Source: Chrysoporthe austroafricana
Lineage: Eukaryota > Ascomycota > Sordariomycetes > Diaporthales > Cryphonectriaceae
NCBI GenBank assembly: GCA_001051155.2
Contig: JYIP02000006.1
Coordinates: 3,038,001 to 3,102,000, forward strand
Length of the DNA stretch: 64,000 nucleotides
Direction: 5' to 3'
Below, piece after piece: positions 22,134 to 32,600 of this stretch (positions within the stretch are counted from its first letter, which is position 1; each line of letters opens with the position of its first letter). A program made the position numbers and the translations under genes. Under the pieces are notes generated by a model that saw only the letters and a program-made list of their open reading frames with translations, was not told where the DNA came from and made no database searches.

Positions 22134-23938
22134 CTAGTCGAGATCATTGATGAGCAAAGGTCGTGACAGGGAAAAATGACGAGCGGGTAGCGGGCCTAGC
22201 CGTCATCCGCACAGGGATCAAGACGGCTCAAAGTGGGTGCTGTCGGCTGGGCTACAGTACAGCAGCGGGTCTCCTGCAGGCCCTTTTCTTTGTCCAAGGG
22301 TTCCTCCACCTGCTGCGGAGCCCTCAAATGAGCTCTACCCAGTACTGAGGGCTAGGGCAACCCCCCCCTCCCCCACCCAGAAAATAATAACAAGAGAAAA
22401 TAGGGGGGTAAAGGGAGAGGAAAGTTGCATGTGGAGACGTAGGATATGGCTAACACGACTGACTTGTGTGTGCTCAAACAGATCGTCTTCCTACGGATGA
22501 TATGCTGCCGCTGCTTGTCCTTCGACCTAGCTAGCATATGGACAGGACAGGTCGGATGATGAAATTGACAGAGTGAGCATCGGACACAGCTCAACCCCAG
22601 CAGTCACCCGGAACAGAGACACGGTATTCCAGCGGAAAGGAGAGCAAGGTCAAGGTGCGCCAGCAGGCGGTGGAACCTTCAGGGCTGATTCCTAGAGGTA
22701 AGAACGCGGTGATATATCGACTTACACTGTCTGTCAAAACTGGGGCTCACAAGGACCAGAGCCCCATCGACCAACAGAGGAAGCCCAATAACGCTACGCC
22801 GCCTGTTAGGCTAGAGGCGTTGCCTGCATCTGTTGTCTCACAGTGGACAGCGCCACCGACCACTTGAAAGACGTGCTGATCCAGATGCCCTCCCTCAAGT
22901 CATACAGCCACCTGCTGTTTGCCTTTCACGTCGACAACAGGCAGCACGAGAGTGTCCCTCCAGCACAGCCGAGCCCAGCCCGCCCCTCTCGTAGGGGTGC
23001 CACCGCTTCACTGCGCAGAAACTGGCCCTCTTCGAGCACACGGCGGCGATGACGCCACCACCACGCGGCAGCACGGCGGCCACCGGGAGGGGGAGGGGGG
23101 AAGGGCGAGGGACGAGCCCCCTCCCGTGTCCTACATCTCGATCGACGACGGACTGGGCGCCTTCTGCTGGCAGCGGCGCACCGTCCGCATCCGGCACGGC
23201 CGCGGCGGCACGGCCGGCACCACCCGGGCGCAGGTCATACCTCGATGCGGCGGGACGTGCTGGCGGCGAACACGGCGCCGTCCTGGCGGCGGCTCGAGAC
23301 GGAGAATGCGCTCAGGTAAGCCTCTGGTGGGTGACGGTAGCTTAGCATCCTGAAAAGGTAGTAGCGCAGCCGAGGGAGAGCCGCTGTGATTTTTAACCCT
23401 GCCGCTATAGGACCCCTTCTTTGCACCTTTCCAAGGCTCTGTCTGTGCAGTGTACACTCGTGGGCACCATGTCGAATGGGATGTGGGGCATGGGCAATGT
23501 ATCTTGTTGTTGACGCAACCTGCCTGCTTGACATAATAGTGTTCTGTGCCGGACCTGTCCTGTCCTGTCCTCCAGACTTTCCCAGCCCCGCCCCTCCAGC
23601 AAACCAGGAGGGGCCAAAAAGTGAAGCAGATAAGCAGGTGCCCAACGATGTGAATTCCAGTCTAGAAAGGCACGCGGCACACTGCCCCGAAGACCGCAAT
23701 GCAAGGTAGTAGTGATGAGAAAAAGAACTCCCTGTTGCTCCAAAGCTCCCATATTTCCCAGAGACCCGGCCTATGCCCCTGCATAATGTCCATATTCGCC
23801 CCATCGATGCAATCGAGCCCTGCGTATCCCGTCAATTTCGCCCATCGTAGGTAGTGTAGCGTGGCGAGCGGTAAGCTTCTCGCCGTCTGTCGGACAAATA
23901 GCCCATCCGGTAGCGGCTGGCTCGCAGCAGCATCTTCC
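22134..23938. other. Intergenic region, no supported gene
   Basis: A GC-rich block at about 22920-23340 has open frames on several strands, including VSYISIDDGLGAFCWQRRT on the plus strand, but no extended domain or consistent exon model could be built. It may be promoter, a leader, or a decayed exon. Confidence 0.4.
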
Positions 23939-24805
23939 TCACGAGAAGTGCTCGGCCTTCGTCTTCATCCTGGGCTCCTGCTGGTCGTACCAGCCCAGGA
24001 ACTTCCAGTCCGGCCCCTTGTTCGCGAGGTCCCAGTGGCCGTAGGGTCCGGGGACGGGCGGCAGGCCGTGGTTCGCCGGCAGCCGCGGGGAGCTGGGCAG
24101 GATGATGTCGCCCTCGAGCTCGCCGTCCTCGTTGTAGTCCGCGGCGTCGCTGCCCTCGTCCTCGGGAGGCACCTTGATTTTCCTAATACGAGCAGCATCC
24201 AGCGTCAGCCTCGCCAGAGCAGCCGTGATGTGGACAATTTGTAGTGCCAACCTCAGCCCCCTGGTCGCGCCACCAGGGCTCCCGCCCGGGCTCTCGCTGT
24301 CGTCGCTGTCCCCACCTTCCGAGGACCCCGACCCACCGCTGCCGCCCCCGCCGCCGCCGCTCTTCCTCGCCGCGGCCTCGAGGACCTCCTGCCTCCGCAT
24401 CCGGCGGGCGTGCTTGATCTTGCGGTGGCGGCAGAACTTGCAGTCCGTGTGGCGAGGCTCGTCGGGGAAGGCCTTGGCGGCCGCCTCGTCGCGGCTCAGC
24501 CGGGACTTCTTGGGGTCGTAGGGCGAGGGCAGCACCGGGTGCGAGCAGGCGTGGAACAGGTCCGTGCGGCAGACGGGGCACATGGGCTTGTCGGTGATGG
24601 CGAGATACTTCTTGATGCACACGTTACCGAAGACGTGCCCGCAGGGCGTGACGGCGTAGCTCTCTCGGATGCCCTCGGGGGACTTGGTGCCCATGTCGAC
24701 GGCGCAGATGGGGCAGGTCGGGTCGAGCACCAGCCGCTCGGGGTCCTCATCGTGCCGCACGATGGAGGTCTTGACGGCGGACTTGGGGAGCCGGACAGAC
24801 TTCAT
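23939..24805 (-). CDS. RING-like zinc-binding protein
   Basis: The open frame runs to 25018, but the preferred start is the ATG at 24805 (MKSVRLPKSAVKTS), because the upstream part encodes a low-complexity hydrophobic stretch. That gives 288 aa if unspliced. Residues about 35-85 form a RING-like module: CPIC, then CGHVFGNVC, then CPVC. In a canonical RING the residue three after the His is Cys or His; here it is Gly, so one zinc ligand seems lost, a change seen in other fungal RING-like proteins. A basic CKFCRHRKIKHARRMRR stretch and a Gly/Ser/Asp linker follow. A possible 69-nt stopless intron (GTTGGC...TATTAG, about 24179-24247, with a GCTGAC branch) would remove a hydrophobic segment. A ubiquitin-ligase role is possible but unproven. 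Confidence 0.65.
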   Translation of the reverse strand: MKSVRLPKSAVKTSIVRHDEDPERLVLDPTCPICAVDMGTKSPEGIRESYAVTPCGHVFGNVCIKKYLAITDKPMCPVCRTDLFHACSHPVLPSPYDPKKSRLSRDEAAAKAFPDEPRHTDCKFCRHRKIKHARRMRRQEVLEAAARKSGGGGGGSGGSGSSEGGDSDDSESPGGSPGGATRGLRLALQIVHITAALARLTLDAARIRKIKVPPEDEGSDAADYNEDGELEGDIILPSSPRLPANHGLPPVPGPYGHWDLANKGPDWKFLGWYDQQEPRMKTKAEHFS

Positions 24806-27036
24806 GGTCGGGGCTGGGGACGACAGGCGCAGCAGCACGTAGTGGAGGAGGTCGGAGGTGTGCTCGAGGGAGACGAGGGGGAACACGAGAGGGTGGACGA
24901 GGAGAGCTGCGAATGACACAGGCCAGCGGGGTAGTGACGAGCAGGCTGAGGTCTGCTTCTGAACGGATGGCGAGATGGGAACAGAGGAGGGAAGCCTGCC
25001 CAAGGCACCAAGTGGCATGACAGAGAGACAGAGGGAGGGGGAGGGGGAGAGACAGAGACAGAGAGCTGTGACTATTTGCAGGCAGCGTGACCTGTAACTT
25101 AGGTAAAGAAAGAGGTGGGCGAGTAAGTGATAAAGCCCGTGCCCAGAAGTACCTAGGTACGGAGTAGTTGGCTGCTGCTGTCGAGAGCCCTTGCGCAGCC
25201 TGAGGGTGATTCAGCGGCGCCAGTGATCGTCGACCAACGACGTGGTGACAGGTTTAAGGCAGTCCCTCCGCGGCGGCAGAGCACGAACACACACACACAC
25301 ACGGAGAAAAAAAAAGGAGGGGTCGGTCGGCTGGGCTGACTAGGAGGTGTGGGATGGCGGCGGGAGGGCTTCGCCTCGCTGACAAGAGAGTCCGAGATGT
25401 AAACGGACAGGGCTGGCTCGAAAACGGCAGTCGAAAGCGTACTGAGCCGTCGAGCATCCGGCCGCGGTGGGTTAGCTACGGTACGGTAGTGAGCACGCGC
25501 AGGCGACTGGCTGTCGCTTAGCCTAGCTCAGGCTGGGCGAGGTGAGGGCGAGGTGAGGTGTTGGCCAGAGATGGTGGCATGTGGCGTTGCGTGCGTCGTG
25601 GTACCCCTCGATAAGGTCTACCGCTTAAGCTCGGGCTGGGTGGGCGCCCCAGGGCCCCGTCCGCTCCTTGCGCCGTCCTCCCCCTCAGATGGACAGAGTC
25701 GCCCAGTCAGACGTGCACCCTGTGGGAGGAGAAGAACGACGGCCAACCCGGCCTCGCCGACCTCGTCCAGCCCCCAGGCCGCGGCCCTGAGGTCGTGTGG
25801 GAGAGGGTATACGGGATGCGAGGAGGAGGACTAGACACTTCGTAGTATGTAGGTATGTAGTATGTACGTACGGCACTATGTCGTGGGTGCTGTGACATGT
25901 GCCAGTACGTACGGCTGGGGGAGCTCTATCGTTCTGGCATAGTGCGCGACAAGGATGGCGGGCAGGGTCAGGGTAGATAGTAGGGCTGGCTGGCGGCTAA
26001 TTGGGCCAACAGGGCTCCGTCTGGTATCAATGCAAGGCGAGGGAGTGGATTGCAGCAGCGCAACGTGGTGTGCTATGTAAGTCGACCCGCCGCCGGGATG
26101 GGGGTGCTGTGGGCGCTGTGGGCGCTGTGGGTGCCGCTGCGGCCGCTGCGGGTGCTGTGGGTGCTGCTGCCGCAGGAGCCCGGGCGGCCTGGCCAGCACG
26201 GTTCGATGATCTGCCAGGTCTAATCTACTCGTCACCCTCCTCACGTCCTGATCATCCGCTGCAGCGTATCACAGTCGTAATCGTCGTGGGACCCAGATCG
26301 GCATGGCGCTGCCCCCCAGCTTAGACACTCGCTTGATAAAGCACCTTCGCTGTATCTAGAGTCCGGCTGCTGCCGCTTTGTTTCACCAGCGTCTTCCTGC
26401 CTCAGCTTATGCAGCCCCCGCTTGCACCTTTCGATCTTGCATGTCCCACCGCCTGACCTCTGAACTCTCTCCGTGCGCCCGTGGGCACGGGTCGGCCGCG
26501 GCGGCATGAGCCTTCTTCCTGGGCGGGTGCCGACTGGCCCGAGAAGATGGGCGCATCGGCCCGTCATCAAGGTCTCCTCCTCCACAGCCGTCGAGGATAT
26601 AAGCCGTGGCATATGCTCCCGGGTTCCCATCGCTTGAACGGTCCGGCGTCTGATCACCTCCCTCTACAGCCCTGATGGTCGTCCGCCTTGTCGATGGGCG
26701 TTATTGGGGATACCAATGCACATTCAGGGAACATCTCTTCTAGATACCGTCTCCATCATCGGTCACGGCAGTACAGGCTGGACTCCAAGAACCCGCAGTG
26801 CTTGACCTGATGACCTTATTTGTCGAGAGGCAGCTTTTAGGATCGAGGCACACCGGCGGTAGAGGGAGCCCTAGCAGCATGCCGGCAACACGTCTGAGCC
26901 TCGCTGTAGTCGCTAGCACCTGCACAGCCCAGCCATAGAACCTTTCCGTGATCATGAGCAATCGTAGGTTGCTTAACATTGAGTCAACGCCGCGCTAGAG
27001 ATGCGCTCAAAGGAAGTAGTAAAAAAAAAAAAAAGA
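24806..27036. other. Long intergenic region with simple repeats
   Basis: The first part probably includes the promoter and leader of the RING-like gene. Visible features are a GA-rich run near 25022-25062, a CA run near 25287-25302, the palindromic TACCTAGGTA near 25151, GTATGTA-type repeats at 25843-25872, an imperfect GCTGTGGGC repeat at about 26107-26165, and poly-A at 27021-27034. No gene was supported on either strand. Confidence 0.5.
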
Positions 27037-27653
27037 CTATCTCGTTCGCACGGGGGATGATCCCGCCTCGTCGTCGCTGTCGTCCCTAAAGCCCTCTTCT
27101 AGGCTGGTGGATATGGTCAGCAGCTGCCTCACGAGGCCCCCTCGAGGTCGGCACTTCTTTAGTACTTACTCCCGACTCAGCCTCCTCTCCAGGTCCGGCC
27201 TCCCGCTGCTCCGGCTCCGCCTCGCCTCCCGCTCCAGCCGTGCCCGCATGTCCTCGTCCTCCGGCACCTCGTCCAGCTCCTCGCCCTCGTCAGAATCATA
27301 CCCATTGTCCGACCCCGGGCCAACAGCTACCACCAGCCGGTCCTGTATCCGCTCGCGCCAGGTCGAGGGCACGATCCACCGCGCGATGGCGTTCTGTACC
27401 CGGTAGCGCAGGGACAGCGTGCCGGAGGAGATGGACTCTAGCGGGAGGTATGCGCCGTACCGGCTGGATCGGTAGCGCTGCCAGAGGGGCAGCAGGATAT
27501 AGGTCGCGAGGAGGAAGACGAGGAGGGCTATTATCGCAGGGACGAAGAGCGTCTGGCCAAGGGGGCAGTCAGCACTTGGGGAACCAGAAAGGGGGGGGGA
27601 ACGAGGACACCCGGAGGCTCTCTTGCCTTTGCCGTGGACACTGTTGAGCCCAT
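27037..27653 (-). CDS. Small conserved single-pass membrane protein of unknown function
   Basis: Predicted complement join 27627-27653, 27170-27552, 27037-27103 (158 aa). Exon 1 is 27 nt (MGSTVSTAK) and ends AAG followed by GCAAGA, so intron 1 (74 nt, CTGAC branch, GGCCAG acceptor) would be GC-AG. Intron 2 (66 nt) begins GTAAGT, has GCTGAC and ends CACCAG. Splicing joins RRLSR to DLEEGFRDDSDDE; without it the frame stops at once. A TM helix lies at about residues 10-32 (TLFVPAIIALLVFLLATYIL), then a basic juxtamembrane WQRYRSSRYGAYLPLES and an acidic, charged C-terminal tail. The architecture resembles small uncharacterised fungal membrane proteins. No function is assigned. It is divergent from the formin gene. 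Confidence 0.75.
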
Positions 27654-29697
27654 CTTGAGGAGTGTCTGTCCTTGTTCTGCAGGTGCGAAGCACAATCAGA
27701 GGGTGGTCTCGCGGGGCGAGGTCTGAGGAGGGCGGTCGGGCTGTCGGCTCCGGGTTGAGGGCTAACGAGGATAAGGAGGGGGATTCGGTTCCGGAGTAGC
27801 ATTCACGTATCACCCGTGGCCTCTCGTATAGCACGCATGCATGACAAGAATAGAAGACGTGTTCGCGCGGCCAGAGTCTTTATTGCGCCTACCCGTATCC
27901 CGAGCTCCGGATGAGGAGGGTTTACACGAGGGATACGACACTTCGAAGTAAGCTCTCGCCGGGGGGAACGGTTGTCGTCAGCAAAGCCACAGTCGAGGCT
28001 TACCAAGATGGCAAGATCTCCGAACCTTGGACCTGGATTCGAGATGGAGGTGGGAGGGTTAGGGTCTACGGCGAGTTCTACCCAGTACCATCGTACTGAT
28101 CTATTGCATTCCACAACCTATAATATGTATAGTATACCACCAGCCTGCCTACGTGCCGAGGACCCTGAGGCGCGGGACCGGTGGGTCCAGGTGAAGCTAT
28201 CTCGGAGACTTCAGAAGAGGCTACTTGCTGCTTGTGCTCTATTCAGTTCACCTGCCAGGCCGATGACGTGTTGAGCTCGGTCGTAAGTTTGCTCGTCAAT
28301 GCGCGAGCGCGCTGCGTTTGATGACGGTGTGAGGGTGGCCAGGCTAGCCTGACGGCGGCAAGGGCGCTGACACTTGGAATCAGTCGATGCATGAAGATCT
28401 GCCGATGAACCTCATCTTGCTGTGGTAGATAGGTGTGTCTGATATTGACCGCAGTATGAAGCTACTACGGCTTGGTTGGGGGTGGGTTCCTTGAAACCTG
28501 GCCCGTTTCATTGCGCAATATCGCCCGCTGCCTGCATAAGTCGCAGTGGTTGGGTGGGAGACGGGAATCGCTAGCACTTAGCCTCGCGAACCCCGTCAAT
28601 GACTCGATGCCCATCCGTGTCGCACGGTGGTGGTGTGCGCGTCGTCGAAGGAACCCGACAGCGCAAGGTCGGTTCGGTGGGCAAAATGCACCCGGCGGCT
28701 CGACACGGTGTTTAGTAGGTGTGATGGACGCGGCGAGGCCAGATGTGGTGATAAGATTGGGCCTAGTGCTGGCCGCTCCCCTGAATTGGCAGCCAGCCAG
28801 AGCACACGAGGAGGCACACCTCGGTCCGAAGAGGAAAGACGGCCCTGGCCAGGACAGGCATGGATTCTGTCGATGGATCGCATTCGGTGCCTGCGCCCGC
28901 CCCTGAGATTGTGGCCCTTGGGTCCTGGGCTTGGTTGGTCGCATGCCCTCATGCCCTGAGCCAAGAGCCAGAGCCAGAGCCTTTAGCGTGCCTAGGCCCA
29001 GGAGGACGGCTGCAACACGGGCCACCCGCAACCCCCTCCCTGCTGAGAATATCAGCCCTCTCCACAACGACGCTATTGACGCCTCGCTTCTTGAAGGTTG
29101 AACCCACCCCCTGCACCCTCTTCCCATTCCATGTCCGTTGCCGCAATCCCAGACCTCACTTCAAACTTTCGATGCGATCTGCCGCTGCTTCCGCCATCCA
29201 TCTGGTCTCCCCGTGCCAGACAGACCCGCCAGCACAACAACAGACACCACAGACACGACGCCGGGCTTGGGGTGGTCTGTGGCATCGGTAGCACGTCGAC
29301 GACGCTGACACATGCTAGAGCACGCCTGGATCATGCGCCCGCAGACCTCGCTGCGCGCCTTCACCCGTTGATCCAGAGATCCACCCTCCTCCAGACACCA
29401 CCGCCGCCGCCGCCGCCGCCCGTATCGACCGACACCTGCAACCGGCCGCGGGTTGTAGGGCTACGATGCGATCGGCCTTGAGCCCCAAGATACCCTCGAC
29501 GCTTGAAGACGATTCCGTCCGCCCCCGCCAACCACGCTGACCTCGCGCCCGAGGCCGACCTCCCTCCTCGAATCCCTCCGACCACCAGCGAGCCGCTACC
29601 CCCGAGCCGATCCATCACCCCGCATAATTACCCGGCATCATAGGCACACGGCACAGGCGACCGTCACGAGGGCGGTCACTGTCCGGCCAGTCGCAAC
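27654..29697. promoter_or_regulatory. Divergent intergenic region upstream of the formin gene
   Basis: About 2 kb with no convincing exon; the open frames at 28465-29127 (minus) and 28860-29291 (plus) lack recognisable domains. A CCG trinucleotide run lies at about 29399-29421 in the probable formin leader, and pyrimidine-rich stretches occur between 29095 and 29230. A long 5' UTR, possibly intron-containing, would fit large fungal polarity genes. Confidence 0.4.
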
Positions 29698-32600
29698 ATG
29701 GCCTCCCTTTTCTCTAGAGGCAAGCACAAGGACAAGAGGCATACGAGCGATGAGGGCAGGAATCTGGGCCCCGCCCAGCAGGATGCTGCCAGTATCATGT
29801 CACGCTCCTCCCGCCACAACCGGGACTCGTCGATAATATCGGTGGACCAGCCGCAGTCGCCCGAAGGAGGCGGCATCAACGAGGTGGCGGGTGTGTTTTC
29901 GACAATACCTTACGATAGTACCGCGAACGGCCGCCGCTCCCCAGTGCCCGTCGAATACCTGCCAAAGGGGGACCAGACGCCGCTCCGGAGGGAACCACTC
30001 CCGCACCAGTTAAACAAGGCCACTGCGGACTTCCATCAGTACCCTACGTTTGATCCTTCCTCTATCCAGGGCTATGGGCACCTTTCCGGGCCCCGGCCCC
30101 CACCCGGGAGGCATCTGTCGAATATGACGATGGCGACGACCGGTCGTTCGACGCAGCTCCAGCAATGGGGCCCTGCTAGGGATAGCGGGTATCCTGACTC
30201 CCATAATTCCAAGTACAGCACCTATGCGCCGTCGACGGGAAGAAGCTCAGCGGACCAGTCGAGCGTGCTTTCAGGTAATGGAGGATCCTATGACCTTTCC
30301 AACACATCCAGTCGCTCGTCTAGACCACCACTGCCCAGTGCCTCTTCCCAGAGCAGCTACTCATCTCACCTTTCCAATCGGGATTCCCAGCGCCTGACCA
30401 AGTTCCCAGGAGGCCTCTCCCCGAGCAGTCCGAACGACGTCTTCAACTTCCCGAAGCCCGACGACAAACTGATCGACCAGATGTTCCTCCAGTTGATGCA
30501 GAAGCGCGGCTGGCACAACCTCCCAGAGCAGGCCCAGCGCCAGATGCTTGCCTACCCCTCCGCAAAGAAATGGACCCTTATTTACCAGGACAGGCTCACC
30601 GAATGGCAGGGCGAACAGAAGAGGAGAATCTCGACCAAGCCCGGATCCTACCAGACTTTCGATATTGCGGCTTCCGCCGCCGAGGAAGGCAGTCCCGAAT
30701 GGTACGTTAGGAAGGTCATGGACAACAGTCTTGATACCAAGGGCTTGGGGAGTCTGGAGGTCAACCTGCGGACGCAGCAGATCGGGTGGGTGAGGCGTTT
30801 TATCGAATGTCAAGGTCAGGTCGCCCTGACGACCCTTCTCTTGAAAATTAACCGGAAGCAAGCGGCTGGACCGGCAGCACCAGATGGCCCAGGGACGCAC
30901 CGCGGAGACGCTAAGAGTCTCGACCGGGAGTACGATATTGTGAAATGTCTGAAGGCACTCATGAACAACAAGTTCGGTGCAGACGACGCACTGGCACACC
31001 AACAGGTCATTATAGCTTTAGCGACATCCCTCATCTCGCCGAGGTTAAGCACTCGAAAGCTGGTCAGCGAGGTCTTGACATTCTTATGTCATTGGGGCGA
31101 CGGCGATGGCCATGTCAAAGTCATTCAGGGGATGGACAATGTCAAGAACCAGCATAACGAAAATGGCCGGTTCGACGCATGGATGCGGCTTGTCGAGGTC
31201 ACTGTCGACGGCCGAGGGAAGATGGGCAGCCTGGTCGGTGCGAGTGAAGAGGTTCGAAGTGGTGGTGTGGGCATGGAGAACCTGCTGATGGAATATGCCG
31301 TCGCGACGCTCATCCTCATCAACATGATTATCGACGCCCCGGAGAAGGACCTCCAGCTGCGGATGCACATCCGTGCCCAGTTCGGGGCCTGTGGCATCAA
31401 GCGCATCCTGAGCAAGATGGAGTCATTTCAGTATGACCTCATTGACAAGCAGATCGAGCGGTACCGCACAAACGAGGCCATCGACTACGAGGACATGCTC
31501 GAGCGGGAGAATAGCAGCATAAAGGACAGTATAGAAGCCGAGGTTAAGGACCTTACCGACCCTGTCCAGATCGTCGATGCTATTCAGACGCGCCTGCAAG
31601 GCACAAAGACGAACGATTATTTCGTCTCTGCGCTGCAGCATCTGCTTCTCATTAGAGACAATGACGGAGAGGAGAGGCTGAGGATGTTCCAGCTCGTGGA
31701 CTCGATGCTGAGCTATGTCGCCATGGACCGGCGGCTGCCGGACATGGATTTGAAACAAAGCCTCAACTTCACGGTTCAGAGTCTCTTGGACAAGCTGCAC
31801 ACGGACTCTGAGGCCCGTCAAGCCCTCGATGAGGCCCTCGAGGCCCGGCAGATAGCAGAGGCCGCGATGGCCGAGAGGGACGAGGTGAAGGCGCAGCTAG
31901 AACTCGGCGCTGACGGGCTCGTGGCCAAGCTCCAGAAGCAGCTAGACGAGCAGGCGCGGTTCATCGATGCTCAGAAAAGGCAGGCTGAGAATCTGAAGTC
32001 CGAGCTCGAGAATCTTCAGACCATCCGGGCCAAGGAAGCCCAACGGAATGAGCTCGAGACTCGGGAACTGTATCTCATGCTTCGGGATGCCCAAGACGTG
32101 GCAGCGTCCAAGGCTGCTAATAACGGCAGCGCACTTGGCGCCGAAGATCCGGCACGCACGCAAGGCATTCTTGACCGTGAGCGGTTGATGGAACGTCTCG
32201 CCAAACAGCTCGAGCGGCAGAAGACACAGTATAAGCTGGAAGGCAGACGATGGGGAGAAGAGGTTGGGCCTTCCGATGAGCTACGTGCTCTGAGAGAAGA
32301 AATGGACGGCTCCGGTCTCGATGCTCCCATGGCCAGGGACTTTACACACAGCATGCTTGGCACCGTCAACCGCAGCACCCGGTTGCCCCGAAAGCGCGAC
32401 TCCGCAGGGGAACCCGTCGAAGATACTGCCAGCGGGGACGAGAGTGTCGTTTACGAGAAGCCTCGTGTTGTCGAGATTCGCAGGCCGCTTCTGGATCCCA
32501 AGCAGGCCAGTGGTCTCATGGGCGAGATCAGAGGCGCGGTCAAGAAATTCGATGCTAGTGACTCCGAGGATGACCAGGATGCGACCACAGGACCATCTCA

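Noticed and set aside
28465..29127. Minus-strand 220-codon ORF upstream of the formin
   Set aside because: No domain, mixed composition, and overlapped by equally open plus-strand frames; probably chance in GC-rich promoter DNA.
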